A stretch of 47,965 nt of DNA from an uncultured Pirellulaceae bacterium (GTDB lineage Bacteria; Planctomycetota; Planctomycetia; Pirellulales; Pirellulaceae). The notes beneath the pieces were generated by a model. The model made no database searches. It had not been told where the DNA came from and worked only from the letters and a program-made list of their open reading frames with translations. Position numbers and translations under genes: made by a program. The stretch spans positions 1 through 47,965 of the forward strand of contig CALJOA010000102.1 in the NCBI GenBank assembly GCA_937981585.1. The letters are read 5' to 3'. How positions within the stretch are numbered: position 1 is the first letter of the stretch; every line of letters begins with the position of its first letter. Below are positions 16,557 to 24,255 of the stretch, one piece after another.

Positions 16557-18866
16557 TTAACGACGTCCGCCGCCACCACTGCGACCGCGTCCGCCGCCAC
16601 CACTTCGCCCGCGTCCACCTCCGCCGCCGCCGCTACGACCTCGACCTCCTCCTCCTCCTCCACTGCGGCCTCGGCCGCCACCATCACGGTCGCCTCGATC
16701 TTCGCGAGGCGGACGATCTTCGCCATCGCCGCCACCAGCAGCTGCCATCGTTGCGAATTCGTCTTCTAGCCCAAGCTCTTCAAGAGCCTTGCTTCGGCTG
16801 AGTTTGACGCGATCATTGCCATCAACGTCAAGCACGAGGACTTTCATTTCGTCACCGATGTGGCAAATGTCTTCGACATTGTCGATGAACCCACTACTTA
16901 GTTCGCTGATGTGACAAAGACCGTCACGACCAGGCAGGATTTCGACGAATGCCCCGAAGTCCTTGACGCTGCTGACGGTACCATCGTAAATCTTGCCGAC
17001 CTGAACCGTTGCCGTGCAGGCTTCGACCTTCTTGAGCGCCGCTTCGGCCAACGCACTGTTGACGCCGGCGACGGTCACGCGGCCATCTTCGGCGACTTCG
17101 ACAACCGTTTGAGTTGATTCCTGGATCGCACGAATGTTCTTTCCACCAGGTCCGATCAACATGCCAATCTTTTCTGGGTCGATTTGTGTAACCAACAGAC
17201 GCGGAGCATGCTCTGAAAGCTCTTCGCTTGGTCGTGAAATCGACTGCAGCATCGTACGAAGGATCTCAATTCGGGCTTCTCGTGACTGAGCCATCGCTTC
17301 GCGAAGCCGATCGGTACTGATGCCGCGAACTTTGAGGTCCAGCTGAATTCCAGTGATACCGTTTTGAGTTCCGGCGACTTTGAAGTCCATATCACCGAAG
17401 TGATCTTCGCTTCCAAGGATGTCCGTGATCAACACGTATTTGTCACCGTCTTTTGGTCCTTCTTCGACCATGCCGACTGAGATACCAGCGACCGGATTCT
17501 TGATGCGAACACCAGCAGCCATCAGGCCAAGTGTCGTTCCGCAAACCGTCGCCATTGAAGACGAACCGTTTGATTCAAGGATGTCCGATACAACGCGGAT
17601 CGTGTAAGGGAAATCATCTGGATCGGGAAGGACTGGTTTGATACTTCGCTCGGCAAGTGCTCCGTGACCAATTTCACGACGACCAGGGCCTCGGATTGGA
17701 CGACATTCGCCAACACTGAACGGTGGGAAGTTGTAATCAAGCATGAACTTTTTCGAGTACTCGTCGATCAGTCCGTCGACTCGCTGTTCATCGCGCCCGG
17801 TTCCGAGAGTGATTGTGATCATGGCCTGTGTTTCGCCACGCTGGAAAATCGACGAACCGTGAACACGTGGAATCACGTTGGTGTGACACTCGATCGCGCG
17901 AAGCGTCTTTGCATCGCGGCCGTCGGAACGAACGCCAGCCAGAATCGAATCACGAATGACTTTCTCTTCGAGATCGTGAATCGCCGTTTTAACGTCGCCC
18001 ATTGAGGGAGCGCCTTCGGCGTCGGGATCGGGAATCAAGTCGGCTTTGATTTTGTCTTTAACTTTGTTCTTGGCGGCGCCGCGATCGTGCTTGCCGGCGA
18101 TCAAGATGGCGTCCTTGTAATCGTCGTAGTACTCGGAGGTAATTTTCTCAAGCAGCCCGTTGTCGGCTGGTGGTTCGAAGGGAGCCTTTTCAACGTTGGC
18201 TTTTTCGGACAGCTCACGCATCAAACCGATGACTTCACGGCAAACGTCGTGGCCGAATATCAATGCCTCGAGCATTTCGTCTTCGGGGACTTCGCGAGCA
18301 AAACCCTCGATCATGGTGATTGCGTCATCGGTCGCCGAGATGATGACGTCCATGTCGCTTTCTTCAAGCTGATCCTGTGTCGGGAAAGCAACGAATTTTC
18401 CGTCAACGCGGGAAACTCGCGTTGAAGCCACTGGATCTGCAAAAGGCATCGGGGAGATAAAGCAGGCAACCGCCGCTCCATTCATCGCCAACACATCGCC
18501 ATCGGTTTGCTTGTCACTGGAAAGGACAAAGTTCTGACATTGGACTTCGTCTTTGAAGCCTTCGGCAAACATCGGGCGGATCGGACGATCCACCAGTCGT
18601 GATGTAAGAGTTTCTTTCGTCGTCGGTCGGCCTTCACGCTTGATAAAGCCGCCGGGGAACTTACCTGCCGCACAAGTTCGCTCACGGTAATCACACATCA
18701 GCGGGAAAAAGTCGATCCCTGGGCGGGGCGATCCGGTCGCTGCCGTCGAAAGCACAACGGTATCGTTGTACTGAACCAGAACGGCTGCTGCCGCCTGCTT
18801 GGCGAGATATCCGGTTTCAAAGGAAAGGACACTATCGCCGATTTTTTTTTCTACTCTTACTTTCAC
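16557..18866 (-). CDS. pnp: Polynucleotide phosphorylase with an RGG-rich tail
   Basis: 3'-5' phosphorolytic exoribonuclease and component of RNA-degrading complexes. The 769 residues include two RNase PH-like domains (first ~1-230; second ~310-550 with GRRDIGHG-like GRREIGHGALAER near 403), a KH domain with IGPGGKNIRAIQ near 590 and an S1 domain with GKIYDGTVSSVKDFGAFVEI near 650. The GTG start at 18866 has AGGAATG upstream. After the S1 domain there are ~65 extra residues of Gly/Arg/Ser repeats (GGRGRSGGGG), preceded by an acidic/basic stretch. Such tails can bind RNA or protein. rpsO lies directly upstream on the same strand, the ancestral rpsO-pnp order. Confidence 0.95.
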   Translation of the reverse strand: MKVRVEKKIGDSVLSFETGYLAKQAAAAVLVQYNDTVVLSTAATGSPRPGIDFFPLMCDYRERTCAAGKFPGGFIKREGRPTTKETLTSRLVDRPIRPMFAEGFKDEVQCQNFVLSSDKQTDGDVLAMNGAAVACFISPMPFADPVASTRVSRVDGKFVAFPTQDQLEESDMDVIISATDDAITMIEGFAREVPEDEMLEALIFGHDVCREVIGLMRELSEKANVEKAPFEPPADNGLLEKITSEYYDDYKDAILIAGKHDRGAAKNKVKDKIKADLIPDPDAEGAPSMGDVKTAIHDLEEKVIRDSILAGVRSDGRDAKTLRAIECHTNVIPRVHGSSIFQRGETQAMITITLGTGRDEQRVDGLIDEYSKKFMLDYNFPPFSVGECRPIRGPGRREIGHGALAERSIKPVLPDPDDFPYTIRVVSDILESNGSSSMATVCGTTLGLMAAGVRIKNPVAGISVGMVEEGPKDGDKYVLITDILGSEDHFGDMDFKVAGTQNGITGIQLDLKVRGISTDRLREAMAQSREARIEILRTMLQSISRPSEELSEHAPRLLVTQIDPEKIGMLIGPGGKNIRAIQESTQTVVEVAEDGRVTVAGVNSALAEAALKKVEACTATVQVGKIYDGTVSSVKDFGAFVEILPGRDGLCHISELSSGFIDNVEDICHIGDEMKVLVLDVDGNDRVKLSRSKALEELGLEDEFATMAAAGGGDGEDRPPREDRGDRDGGGRGRSGGGGGGRGRSGGGGGGRGRSGGGGRGRSGGGGRR

Positions 18867-19126
18867 AATTCATTCCTACAAAATTACATCTTGATTAATT
18901 CATGATTCATCAGCAGAGTGCAAACTCTACTACGTCGCCCGGTTGCCAAGCACGCAACCACCACCACTACACAGAACTACCAACTGGAACTGGCGCACAG
19001 AGCGTTGATAGAATTAAGGCAGAACAAAGGCAGATTCGATATCGATTGCCTTAAGCATCAGAGAAGACATACTGAGGCGAATCGCCTCATGCCCAGCTTG
19101 ATCCCGACGCAACAGATCAAAAGAAA
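18867..19126. other. rpsO-pnp intergenic region
   Basis: About 260 bases with no gene. In E. coli this interval holds RNase III processing sites for pnp. I see no strong hairpin here apart from the terminator at its rpsO end. Confidence 0.4.
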
Positions 19127-19151
19127 AACGCTGCTCAATTTGAACAGCGTT
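19127..19151 (-). terminator. Terminator after rpsO
   Basis: Hairpin with stem AACGCTG / CAGCGTT, extendable by one or two pairs, followed on the minus strand by TTTCTTTT. It starts 10 bases beyond the rpsO stop. Read-through into pnp is plausible. Confidence 0.75.
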
Positions 19152-19160
19152 ACAACAAAA

Positions 19161-19430
19161 CTACTTACGAATATTTAGTCGCTCAAGAAGATCCAGATAC
19201 CGGTCCGCATCATTCTTGCGAACGTAATCCAATAAACGTCGACGACGAGAAACCATGCCGAGCAAACCACGTCGAGTCGCAAAGTCCTTTTTGTTGGACC
19301 GCATGTGCTCAGTTAGGTGGTTGATTCGAGTTGTCAAAATGGCGATTTGAACATCAGGAGACCCTGTGTCGCCGTCTGCCGCCTGAAACTCTTTAATCAA
19401 CTCCGCTTTTTTCTCTTTCGTAATGGCCAT
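19161..19430 (-). CDS. rpsO: 30S ribosomal protein S15
   Basis: Primary 16S rRNA-binding protein that nucleates the platform of the small subunit. From ATG 19430 it has 89 residues, the exact length of the bacterial family, starting MAITKEKKAELIKEF. Conserved segments are GDTGSPDVQIAILTTRINHLTEH and RRGLLGMVSRRRRLLDYVR, ending RYLDLLERLNIRK. An in-frame upstream extension to 19508 is not part of the family and is rejected as a start. pnp follows on the same strand. Confidence 0.97.
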   Translation of the reverse strand: MAITKEKKAELIKEFQAADGDTGSPDVQIAILTTRINHLTEHMRSNKKDFATRRGLLGMVSRRRRLLDYVRKNDADRYLDLLERLNIRK

Positions 19431-19912
19431 AACCAATTGATCCATTCCCGCGGCGGGAATCTCCGCCTCGCGTTCGATCCAACTCCTACAAATACCTACT
19501 AACAACAAAAGGCCTACCGTGTAGACCGTTCAAAAAATTCACGCTCTGTCCTTTATCGAGCCGAGATTCTACTGGTTTAAGCCGTTTTTGCAATGACAGA
19601 ATTCCGATAAGGAGACCGGAATTGCCGTTTTCAGTTGTCCTGAAGCTTGTTCAATCTGAGTTCAAACGACCGGTTTGACTTTAACGATTTCGATTCTGAT
19701 GGGGAAAAATTCCATTTCTACAAGCCAAGAAGCCGTAAAATCCCCCACGGTTTGGTTAGATTGCACTCAGAACCAACTTTTGTCGGTAGAATTCGAATGT
19801 ATTTCGATTCTATCTACGTATGATGGCATAAAAGCCGATACACTGGATTCTGGGCAACTACAACCGTAAGTACTTCCATGCCCATTTTGAACTGATCTTA
19901 GGAGAGAGAGAA
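19431..19912. other. Divergent promoter region between rpsO and the HMA selenoprotein
   Basis: About 480 bases with no supported gene. It must carry promoters for rpsO (minus) and the HMA gene (plus). I could not assign clear -35/-10 boxes. An in-frame 64-residue reading frame at 19675-19869 has no protein-like features. Confidence 0.5.
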
Positions 19913-20347
19913 ATGCGTTTTCTATTAGCAATCATGGCGATGACTTTGTTCGCCGTCTCTGTAGGCTGTGATGCACCGCCTGCTGAGCCAAAAAGTGAAC
20001 CAGCAGCGGGCGCTACTGATGGCGACCACGCAGAAGGTGATCACGCAGAAGGTGATCATGCAGAAGGTGATGCCGCCAAAGGTGATGGAGCTTCCACCGA
20101 AGCTGCAAACAGCGAAACTCAGACTGTATCACTTAAACTTCCAGGCATGACGTGAGGCGGATGTGTGCGCTCCGTGAAGAACGCATTGGAAGGTATTGCA
20201 GGTATCTCAGATATCGAGTTGGATGGTTCAAAAACTTGCGGTTCGTTTACCGCTCCTAAAGATCTAGACGTTAAAGCAACTCTCGACAAATTGGTAGAAG
20301 GTGGTAACAATCACGTTAAAGGTTGGTCACTGGCTGAAGCAGAGTAA
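19913..20347 (+). CDS. Probable selenoprotein: small lipoprotein with a Sec-containing heavy-metal-associated domain
   Basis: Envelope protein of 144 residues if TGA at 20153-20155 is selenocysteine (residue 81). A signal peptide ends at a lipobox-like SVGC (Cys19). Residues 37-58 are pentad repeats GDHAE, rich in Asp, Glu and His, a possible metal-binding linker. The C-terminal HMA fold reads LPGMT-U-GGCVRSVKNALEGIAGI, where Sec replaces the first Cys of the canonical GMTCxxC motif; Cys84 is the second ligand. The remaining sequence to TAA 20347 fits the rest of an HMA domain (beta-alpha-beta-beta-alpha-beta). It would bind a soft metal such as Hg, Cu or Cd in the envelope. RBS GGAGAG lies 9 bases before ATG. 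A strong terminator follows. No metal transporter is adjacent. Confidence 0.85.
20183..20199 (+). promoter_or_regulatory. Candidate SECIS hairpin for the TGA at 20153-20155
   Basis: GCAUU / AUUGC arms with one U-U mismatch enclose a GGAAGGU loop starting 33 bases after the TGA. A second option is a UGCG / CGCA stem at 20166-20185 with a 12-base loop. Both obey rough SECIS spacing, but neither is as convincing as the element at 7509-7525. Confidence 0.4.
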
Positions 20348-20377
20348 TCTCTGTCGATCAATTTGAAGAATTCAAAG

Positions 20378-20408
20378 GCCCGTCAGTTTTTGCTGACGGG
20401 CTTTTTTT
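20378..20408 (+). terminator. Rho-independent terminator of the HMA selenoprotein gene
   Basis: Perfect 9-bp stem GCCCGTCAG / CTGACGGGC, 6-base loop and a run of seven T residues. It starts 31 bases after the TAA at 20347. That the terminator is placed after the second half of the gene, not after the TGA, supports 20347 as the true end of the coding region. Confidence 0.92.
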
Positions 20409-20612
20409 GTGCGCTATTGGTGAGAGGAACGGTTAGTTGGCTTGCGCGGTCGTTGGACGTCAAACAGGGAATTCGATTGTTTGTTAAATGAGAAGATATG
20501 AATTTCCTGGGAGATCCAGTGTCATCTGGCACTTCAAGCTCACAAGGCCTTCGCCCTCCAAACAAGCAAACAAACGCGACCTGTCTCTGTGGCCACGAAA
20601 CCGACTCAGATT

Positions 20613-21104
20613 TCAAACCTCAGCCTCAGCCAGTTGTTCCGCATTGACCCAGCCCATCGCGCCGAATCCGGCGACGACGTAGACATCAACGATTTCCATT
20701 CGATAAAACTGGAAATCACCAAACGACAACCATTGTGCGGCTTCCGGGTTGGCGGCGAGATAGCCTTGGGCGACCATTTCGATATCGTCTTTGTCAACTG
20801 GCTTGATTGTCCCCATGACGGTGACCCGGCCAGCCGCAAGAGCGCCACCTTGCGCAGCGGCGGCAGGTTTTGAATTAACCAATAGTGACGCATTTGGGTT
20901 GGAACGCAGGTTCTTGGAGTGCCGGGCCATCGAGCTGAAGAAAAAGATCGGCTCACCGTTTGGAGAGACCGAGTAGGTCGCAACCGAAGTAAACGGGAAG
21001 CCTGGGTGCTTGGTAGAGAAAGTCGCTAAGGCACCAGTTTGGTTCTGCGACAGCAACGTTCGGGCAGTGACGGGGAGCGGAGTTTCCTGCGGATTTTCTG
21101 ACAT
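20613..21104 (-). CDS. Pyridoxamine 5'-phosphate oxidase-fold (HugZ-like) protein
   Basis: Split-barrel flavin-binding family protein of 163 residues read from ATG 21104; the open frame continues upstream to 21314 but that part runs through the inverted-repeat element and is not protein-like. The sequence GALATFSTKHPGFPFTSVATYSVSPNGEPIFFFSSMARHSKNL, then NASLLV, is typical of HugZ/HutZ-type proteins that bind FMN or heme. A C-terminal DUF2470 domain found in full HugZ is absent, so this is the short form. Residues FYRMEIVDVYVVAGFGAMGWV near the end are also family-like. Function could be heme handling or a general flavoenzyme. Confidence 0.8.
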   Translation of the reverse strand: MSENPQETPLPVTARTLLSQNQTGALATFSTKHPGFPFTSVATYSVSPNGEPIFFFSSMARHSKNLRSNPNASLLVNSKPAAAAQGGALAAGRVTVMGTIKPVDKDDIEMVAQGYLAANPEAAQWLSFGDFQFYRMEIVDVYVVAGFGAMGWVNAEQLAEAEV

Positions 21105-21178
21105 GAAATTGTGCTTGTGTTTTGGGTAGCGCGTCGGTTTGAATCGGAATTGTAGCTTTAGGGTGGCAGCGTCCGAAA

Positions 21179-21335
21179 TACCAGCCCGAAGCGCAAGCGA
21201 GGCAGTGTGCCGGTGGGCGGACCTTCGCTTGCGCTTTTTGAAGCCGATAACCCCATGCTGACGCATGGGGCTACATCCTGTCGCCTCTTCGAGGCTGGCA
21301 ATGTGCAACTCCAAAACTTGCGCATCGGGCTGGTA
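21179..21335. repeat. MITE-like element with 19-bp terminal inverted repeats
   Basis: Left arm 21179-21197 (TACCAGCCCGAAGCGCAAG) and right arm 21317-21335 are reverse complements with one mismatch. The interior contains a perfect 8-bp hairpin CCCCATGC-TGAC-GCATGGGG (21251-21270). A second copy of the right end is at the window start, and the arm core recurs at 11015. No coding sequence is inside. No clear target-site duplication could be defined. Confidence 0.75.
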
Positions 21336-21451
21336 TTACTGGCTTTAGACATTAACGAAATCAGAAACGCTCCGCTTGAGTGGCTATGACTCGGGCAGCT
21401 CGACCGCTTGGGCACTTTCCAAACACTCAACACTGTCCAAGCACAAAAAAA

Positions 21452-21478
21452 TCCCTGCCGGTTTTTAATCGGCAGGGA
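21452..21478 (-). terminator. Probable clpX terminator
   Basis: Perfect 9-bp stem TCCCTGCCG / CGGCAGGGA with a 9-base loop; on the minus strand it is followed by seven T residues (complement of 21445-21451). It lies about 390 bases beyond the clpX stop codon, the nearest minus-strand gene upstream. Confidence 0.75.
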
Positions 21479-21869
21479 CTTTGATTCGGCGTTATGGGAT
21501 TCACTGCGAATCCCGGTGGCAAATTGGTGTGAACTAAAATTGACGGCTCAAAGTTGTTGGCTGGGACAACATTTCAAATCGCTTTTGCGGTTTTCTTATT
21601 CCGCTCGGCTTGATGAGTCCTCGATTGGTCAAAGTGTTTCATCAACTCGCTAATATTACTTCAAGACAGTTTTGAATTCAGGGTCTATGACGTTTCGGTT
21701 TTATCTTGATTTCTTTCCGTGATTTGATTGAGAACGAGGCGAACCCAAATAGGAAGCGGTTTCAACTCAAAATCACACTGCTAATCTTCAAAAGAGCATT
21801 GGTGGTTTGCGGTGAATATGGCTTGGACTTTGAAAGTCTTGGTCCAATCCAAATCAAATTCAAACTACG

Positions 21870-23153
21870 TTATGCACTCTTGCTTTCTGGCATCTTGAAC
21901 GACTGCGGATTAACTCCTTGGTTCACGGTTTCTTCGTCCACTACGATTTTTGAGCCTTTAGGTTTGTCGGGTAGTTCATACATGATGTCTAGCATGACCT
22001 GCTCAAGAATCGAACGAAGCCCACGTGCTCCAGTTCCTTTCTCCGTCGCTTTGGCAGCGATCTTCTTCAGTGCCCCGTCGGTAAATGTGAGTTCACAATT
22101 CTCCATTTGGAAAAGCGATTCGAATTGACGCACAAGTGCGTTTTTCGGTTCGGTTAGAACTTTAATCAGTCCTTCTTCTCCAAGTGGTGCCAGTGCCGTA
22201 GTTACCGGCAAACGACCAACCAGTTCCGGGATCAGCCCGAATTCCAGAATGTCATCACTGGTGACTTGAGGCAGGATCTCGGCCATCTCGGCTTCCTCGC
22301 GGTAGCCAGCATCAGTGCCAAATCCAATTGTGCGCTCTCCGAGGCGCTTTCGAATGATGTCGTCGATGCCAACAAACGTACCACCGCAGATAAACAGAAT
22401 GTCACTGGTGTCAATCTGAATGTACTGTTGCTCTGGGTGTTTGCGTCCACCTTGCGGTGGAACATTGGCAACGGTCCCTTCCAACATTTTTAGAAGGGCT
22501 TGCTGAACGCCTTCGCCTGAAACATCGCGAGTGATCGAAACATTGTTGCTCGTCTTGCCGATCTTATCGATCTCGTCAATGTAGATCACGCCCCGTTGGG
22601 CAAGCTCCACATCAAAGTCCGCGGCATGTAGAAGTTTCAGTAGAAGGTTCTCAACGTCTTCGCCAACATAACCAGCTTCGGTAAGTGTTGTCGCATCGCC
22701 GATCGCAAATGGCACGTTCAAGATTCTCGCTAGAGTGCGAGCCAACAACGTTTTGCCCGAACCAGTTGGTCCGACCAGCATGATGTTGGATTTATCTATC
22801 TCGACGTCATTTCCTTCCCAGCCAAGCGACAAACGCTTGTAGTGGTTATGCACCGCCACGCCCAGAACTTTCTTTGCAGAACCCTGGCCAATGACGTATT
22901 CGTCCATTTTGGCAACGATCTCACGCGGTGTCAGAATCTTGTTGAATAACTGTCTTGCCGGACCTCGACGACGTTGCTCCTGCTCCAGAATAGACTGGCA
23001 CAGTTCGATGCAATCTCCACAAATGTAGACATCGCCTGGCCCTTCGACCAAGGGTCCAACGTCGCGATAGTTTTTCCGACAGAACGAACAGTGTGCGTTC
23101 TTTTTGGAAGTTCCGCTTGTGTGACGGGTTCCAGAATCATTGCCTGCGGGCAT
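21870..23153 (-). CDS. clpX: ATP-dependent Clp protease ATP-binding subunit ClpX
   Basis: AAA+ unfoldase that recognises substrates and feeds them to ClpP. The 427 residues start with the Cys4 zinc-binding domain (CSFCRKNY...[10 protein letters not shown], residues ~22-50). The AAA+ part has Walker [14 protein letters not shown] near 127, the pore-loop GYVGED near 163, Walker [11 protein letters not shown] near 187 and ClpX-type C-terminal segments (LGEERTIGFG-like LGERTIGFG, then [13 protein letters not shown] near 380). A GAGGAA ribosome binding site precedes ATG 23153. clpP is not in the window, although it often precedes clpX. Confidence 0.96.
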   Translation of the reverse strand: MPAGNDSGTRHTSGTSKKNAHCSFCRKNYRDVGPLVEGPGDVYICGDCIELCQSILEQEQRRRGPARQLFNKILTPREIVAKMDEYVIGQGSAKKVLGVAVHNHYKRLSLGWEGNDVEIDKSNIMLVGPTGSGKTLLARTLARILNVPFAIGDATTLTEAGYVGEDVENLLLKLLHAADFDVELAQRGVIYIDEIDKIGKTSNNVSITRDVSGEGVQQALLKMLEGTVANVPPQGGRKHPEQQYIQIDTSDILFICGGTFVGIDDIIRKRLGERTIGFGTDAGYREEAEMAEILPQVTSDDILEFGLIPELVGRLPVTTALAPLGEEGLIKVLTEPKNALVRQFESLFQMENCELTFTDGALKKIAAKATEKGTGARGLRSILEQVMLDIMYELPDKPKGSKIVVDEETVNQGVNPQSFKMPESKSA

Positions 23154-23432
23154 TTTTGTTCCTCAAAAGCTTTCTTAGTCAAACCGTTTTTGACGCTCGA
23201 ACATTGCTTACGACTACACATCAGTAAGCAACGGTGCTTCCTTGCCCGCGAACTTCGAACCTAAAAGTTATCAGCAAAAGTGCTATCAATTCTTTACTAG
23301 CAGATAGCACAACGTATTTTCAAACCAGTCGTTGGATTCAGGTTTTCCGAAAAACTTGATCGGTCCAACCGCCCAAAACTGACATCACTCCCTCCTTGAT
23401 CGAGCTAGTCGTTGTGTTCCAACCCCAAGTTC

Positions 23433-23720
23433 CTAATTGTCGTTTTTCTTTCCAATCAATTTTTCGGGTAGATGTTTGGGGATCGACTTTTTCAAACGCG
23501 AGTACTCGTCGTCATCCAATTTTCCTTCTTCACGCAATCTTTCAAAATCACCGATGTAACTGGGAGGATCAGGGCTGCCTCCCATCGCCATGTCCCTAAA
23601 TAGTTTGGCAAAGTAGTAAGCCACCCAGAGCCCGATAACCAACGCGCTGATCCAAAGGATCAACGATGCGCCAGGAATCGTTAACAACTCGTTCCAGTAC
23701 TGTTTGAAAGACGTTTCCAT
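23433..23720 (-). CDS. Small membrane protein with a SHOCT-like C-terminus
   Basis: Protein of 95 residues with one membrane helix (~residues 18-40, IPGASLILWISALVIGLWVAYYF region) and a C-terminal motif YIGDFERLREEGKLDDDEYSRLKKSI that fits the SHOCT pattern (short C-terminal domain, often oligomerising). The role of such proteins is not known. It lies 280 bases beyond the clpX start on the same strand, too far to assert an operon. Confidence 0.7.
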   Translation of the reverse strand: METSFKQYWNELLTIPGASLILWISALVIGLWVAYYFAKLFRDMAMGGSPDPPSYIGDFERLREEGKLDDDEYSRLKKSIPKHLPEKLIGKKNDN

Positions 23721-24255
23721 GACGGGAGAATGAAAAGTTTGCAGATGAATCCAACGTTATGTTTCCAACTTCAGATTTGATCGTTGCTTTTGGGTCGCCA
23801 TGACACAAAGTACGAACTGAAGCTGTCGCCTTAATTATATCCCTTGCCAGAACCTGGGTTTAGCTCAAAATCCCCGGTAATCCTCCCAAAACCCTTCGAA
23901 GTCTCACAAGTAGTTTCAAAACGCTCTTTGTTTTGCTTTGGTATTCTCAAACACAGCTTTGACAATCTGTCACCAACTGCGGTACCCGTTGTACGGCGAG
24001 GCATAATTTTCGGTTCAGTTGAATTGTAATAATCTCTCCGAAGCGTTTGGTCGTACGTCTCAAATGGTCGTTGGCTTTGACAATCAAAGCGCACACTCGT
24101 CACGACACCGTTGTACTTGACACTTTCTCTGATCGGCAAAAGCCAAACACGCCGCAATGCGAATCTGCATGCAACAACGCCAGCGTTTTAGTCGATCTTC
24201 TTTCTGATGGCAGCTTGCGCGCTGGCGACTTCAGTTCGTCCCGCCCAATCCATTT
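23721..24255. other. Intergenic region of 535 bases
   Basis: Divergent promoter region between the SHOCT gene and the large secreted protein. A 108-residue minus-strand frame (23831-24157) and a 70-residue plus-strand frame overlap each other here; neither has convincing ribosome binding sites or domain features. I see no RNA gene. Confidence 0.45.

Larger units (their letters stand above)
21105..21869. other. Long intergenic region with a repeat element and a terminator
   Basis: About 765 bases with no supported gene. It holds the inverted-repeat element at 21179-21335, a hairpin inside it, and the terminator at 21452-21478. From 21480 to 21869 I see nothing beyond unstructured sequence; it may be the 3' untranslated region of clpX. 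Confidence 0.6.

Noticed and set aside
19431..19508. N-terminal extension of S15 to 19508
   Set aside because: The family is 89 residues starting MAITKEKK; the extension would add 26 residues not found in S15.
21105..21314. Longer start for the HugZ-like protein at 21314
   Set aside because: The extension is translated from the inverted-repeat element and is not protein-like.
23831..24157. 108-residue minus-strand frame in an otherwise empty region
   Set aside because: No ribosome binding site, no domain, and an overlapping plus-strand frame of equal quality. Could be real but not supported.
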